In this document: positions 63,137-64,000 of the stretch, in pieces
How the letters are laid out: every line of letters starts with the position of its first letter
How positions within the stretch are numbered: position 1 is the stretch's first letter
Assembly: GCF_013408145.1 (NCBI RefSeq)
Contig: NZ_JACBZI010000001.1
Coordinates: 248,001-312,000, forward strand
Reading direction: 5' to 3'
Length of the DNA stretch: 64,000 nucleotides
From: Nocardioides marinus
Lineage (GTDB): Bacteria > Actinomycetota > Actinomycetes > Propionibacteriales > Nocardioidaceae
Notes under the pieces: generated by a model
The model's database searches: none
Seen by the model: the letters and a program-made list of their open reading frames with translations, nothing else
Told to the model about the DNA's origin: nothing
Made by a program: the position numbers and the translations under genes

Positions 63137-64000
63137 AGCCCTTCCGTGAGCGCAACCCGATCGTCGTCGGGGCGATCAGCATCGCCGTCCTGGCGGTCGC
63201 CCTCGTCGCGGCCTTCCGTGCCCAGGACCTCCCGCTGATCGGCGGCGGCGACACCTACTACGCCAACTTCGCCGAGGCCGGTGGCATCAAGGTCGGCGAC
63301 GAGGTCCGCATCGCCGGCGTCCGCGTGGGTGCCGTCGAGAGCATCGAGCTCGACGGCGACAAGGTGCACGTCGGGTTCCGCATCAAGACCGACTCCCAGT
63401 TCGGCCCCACCTCGCGCGCCGACCTCAAGGTCAAGACGCTGCTCGGCGACATGTTCCTGGCCATCGAGCCGGCCGGGTCCGGGCAGATGGCCGAGGGCAC
63501 CACGATCCCCGTGGAACGGACGAGCTCGCCGTACGACGTCGTCGACGCCTTCGAGGGCCTCGCCGACACCGCGGCCGACATCAACACCGACCAGCTGGCG
63601 CAGTCCCTGACCACGCTGGCCGACCTCTCCCGCAACACGCCCGAGGAGTTTCAGGGCGCGCTGGAGGGCGTCTCGGCGCTCTCGGCCAACGTCGCGGCCA
63701 AGAACGACGAGATCAACAGCCTGCTGAAGAACCTGCGCCGGGTTTCGACCGTCCTCGACGACCGCGACCAGGACATCATCGAGCTGATGGAGGACTCCGA
63801 CGTCCTGTTCCGGGCCCTGGTGGCCCGCCGGGACGCGGTGCACCGCCTGCTGGTCTCGACCACACAGCTCTCCCAGGAGCTCACGGCGCTCGTGCGTGAC
63901 ACCCGCGCCGACCTCAAGCCGGCGCTGTCCAGCCTGGAGGAGGTCCTCGACGTGCTCAACAAGAACGAGGACAACCTCGACGACACGCTGCGGCTGATGG
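63133..64000 (+). CDS. MCE-family lipid-binding protein C (partial)
   Basis: The first 289 codons of the third MCE protein; the rest lies beyond the right edge. N-terminal anchor (IVVGAISIAVLAVALVAAF), MCE domain (FAEAGGIKVGDEVRIAGVRVGAVES, LLGDMFLAI) and the start of the helical region. Starts at an ATGA overlap. MceD, E and F are expected next. Confidence 0.92.
   Translation, partial: MKPFRERNPIVVGAISIAVLAVALVAAFRAQDLPLIGGGDTYYANFAEAGGIKVGDEVRIAGVRVGAVESIELDGDKVHVGFRIKTDSQFGPTSRADLKVKTLLGDMFLAIEPAGSGQMAEGTTIPVERTSSPYDVVDAFEGLADTAADINTDQLAQSLTTLADLSRNTPEEFQGALEGVSALSANVAAKNDEINSLLKNLRRVSTVLDDRDQDIIELMEDSDVLFRALVARRDAVHRLLVSTTQLSQELTALVRDTRADLKPALSSLEEVLDVLNKNEDNLDDTLRLM

Overview
The window is chromosomal DNA of a very GC-rich actinobacterium. 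Three things suggest Nocardioidaceae (Nocardioides-like): the actinobacterial gene order tRNA-Thr, tRNA-Met, rpmG, HadA/HadB-like pair, tRNA-Trp, secE, nusG, rplK, rplA; an mce lipid-import operon directly after rplL; and F420-type and mannosyltransferase genes. The genus is inferred from gene content, not from a search. I see no transposase, integrase, phage gene, origin or CRISPR array; the DNA looks like stable chromosome.

Left part (1-31 kb). A 2-oxoacid:ferredoxin oxidoreductase alpha gene (minus, cut by the edge) is divergent from a sulfate ABC transporter (substrate-binding lipoprotein, CysT, CysW, CysA). Then come YajQ, tRNA-Tyr, a YibE/F membrane protein, a MarR regulator and an unusual UrtA-like protein without a signal peptide. 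From 18262 down to 8760 (minus) runs one long nitrogen-scavenging operon, urtABCDE-ureABCFGD: urea import plus urease, with no ureE. Beyond it are an LVIVD-repeat secreted protein, a divergent TetR/MpaB-oxygenase pair, a CpdA-like phosphodiesterase, a sulfatase, a Ddn-like F420 enzyme, an MptB-like mannosyltransferase and a homogentisate cluster (fumarylacetoacetase plus an unknown gene, divergent from homogentisate dioxygenase).

Middle part (30-46 kb). A ROK regulator is divergent from a complete Entner-Doudoroff operon (zwf-edd-eda) across an AT-rich operator-like region. Next are a GT4 glycosyltransferase, an unknown secreted protein, a proline/glycine-rich membrane protein, an FdhF/YdeP molybdoenzyme, pirin, 3-methyladenine glycosylase, a CidA/LrgB pair and an amidase.

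Right part (46-64 kb). This is the translation/transcription core (two tRNAs, rpmG, HadA/B-like, murB, adenosine deaminase, tRNA-Trp, secE, nusG, rplKA, then rplJL behind an L10 leader). It is interrupted by antisense aspT and a DUF5995 gene, and followed by an mce operon (ATPase, two YrbE permeases, MceA, MceB, partial MceC).

Non-coding signals of note are: a directional family of about 42-bp palindromic repeats in two clusters (20.0 kb and 45.7 kb); two adjacent imperfect palindromes of about 170 bp each after rplA; and a recurrent TANNNT-N6-8-RTG arrangement indicating many leaderless mRNAs. Operator-like palindromes lie at the divergent TetR, homogentisate, ROK and F420-enzyme promoters.
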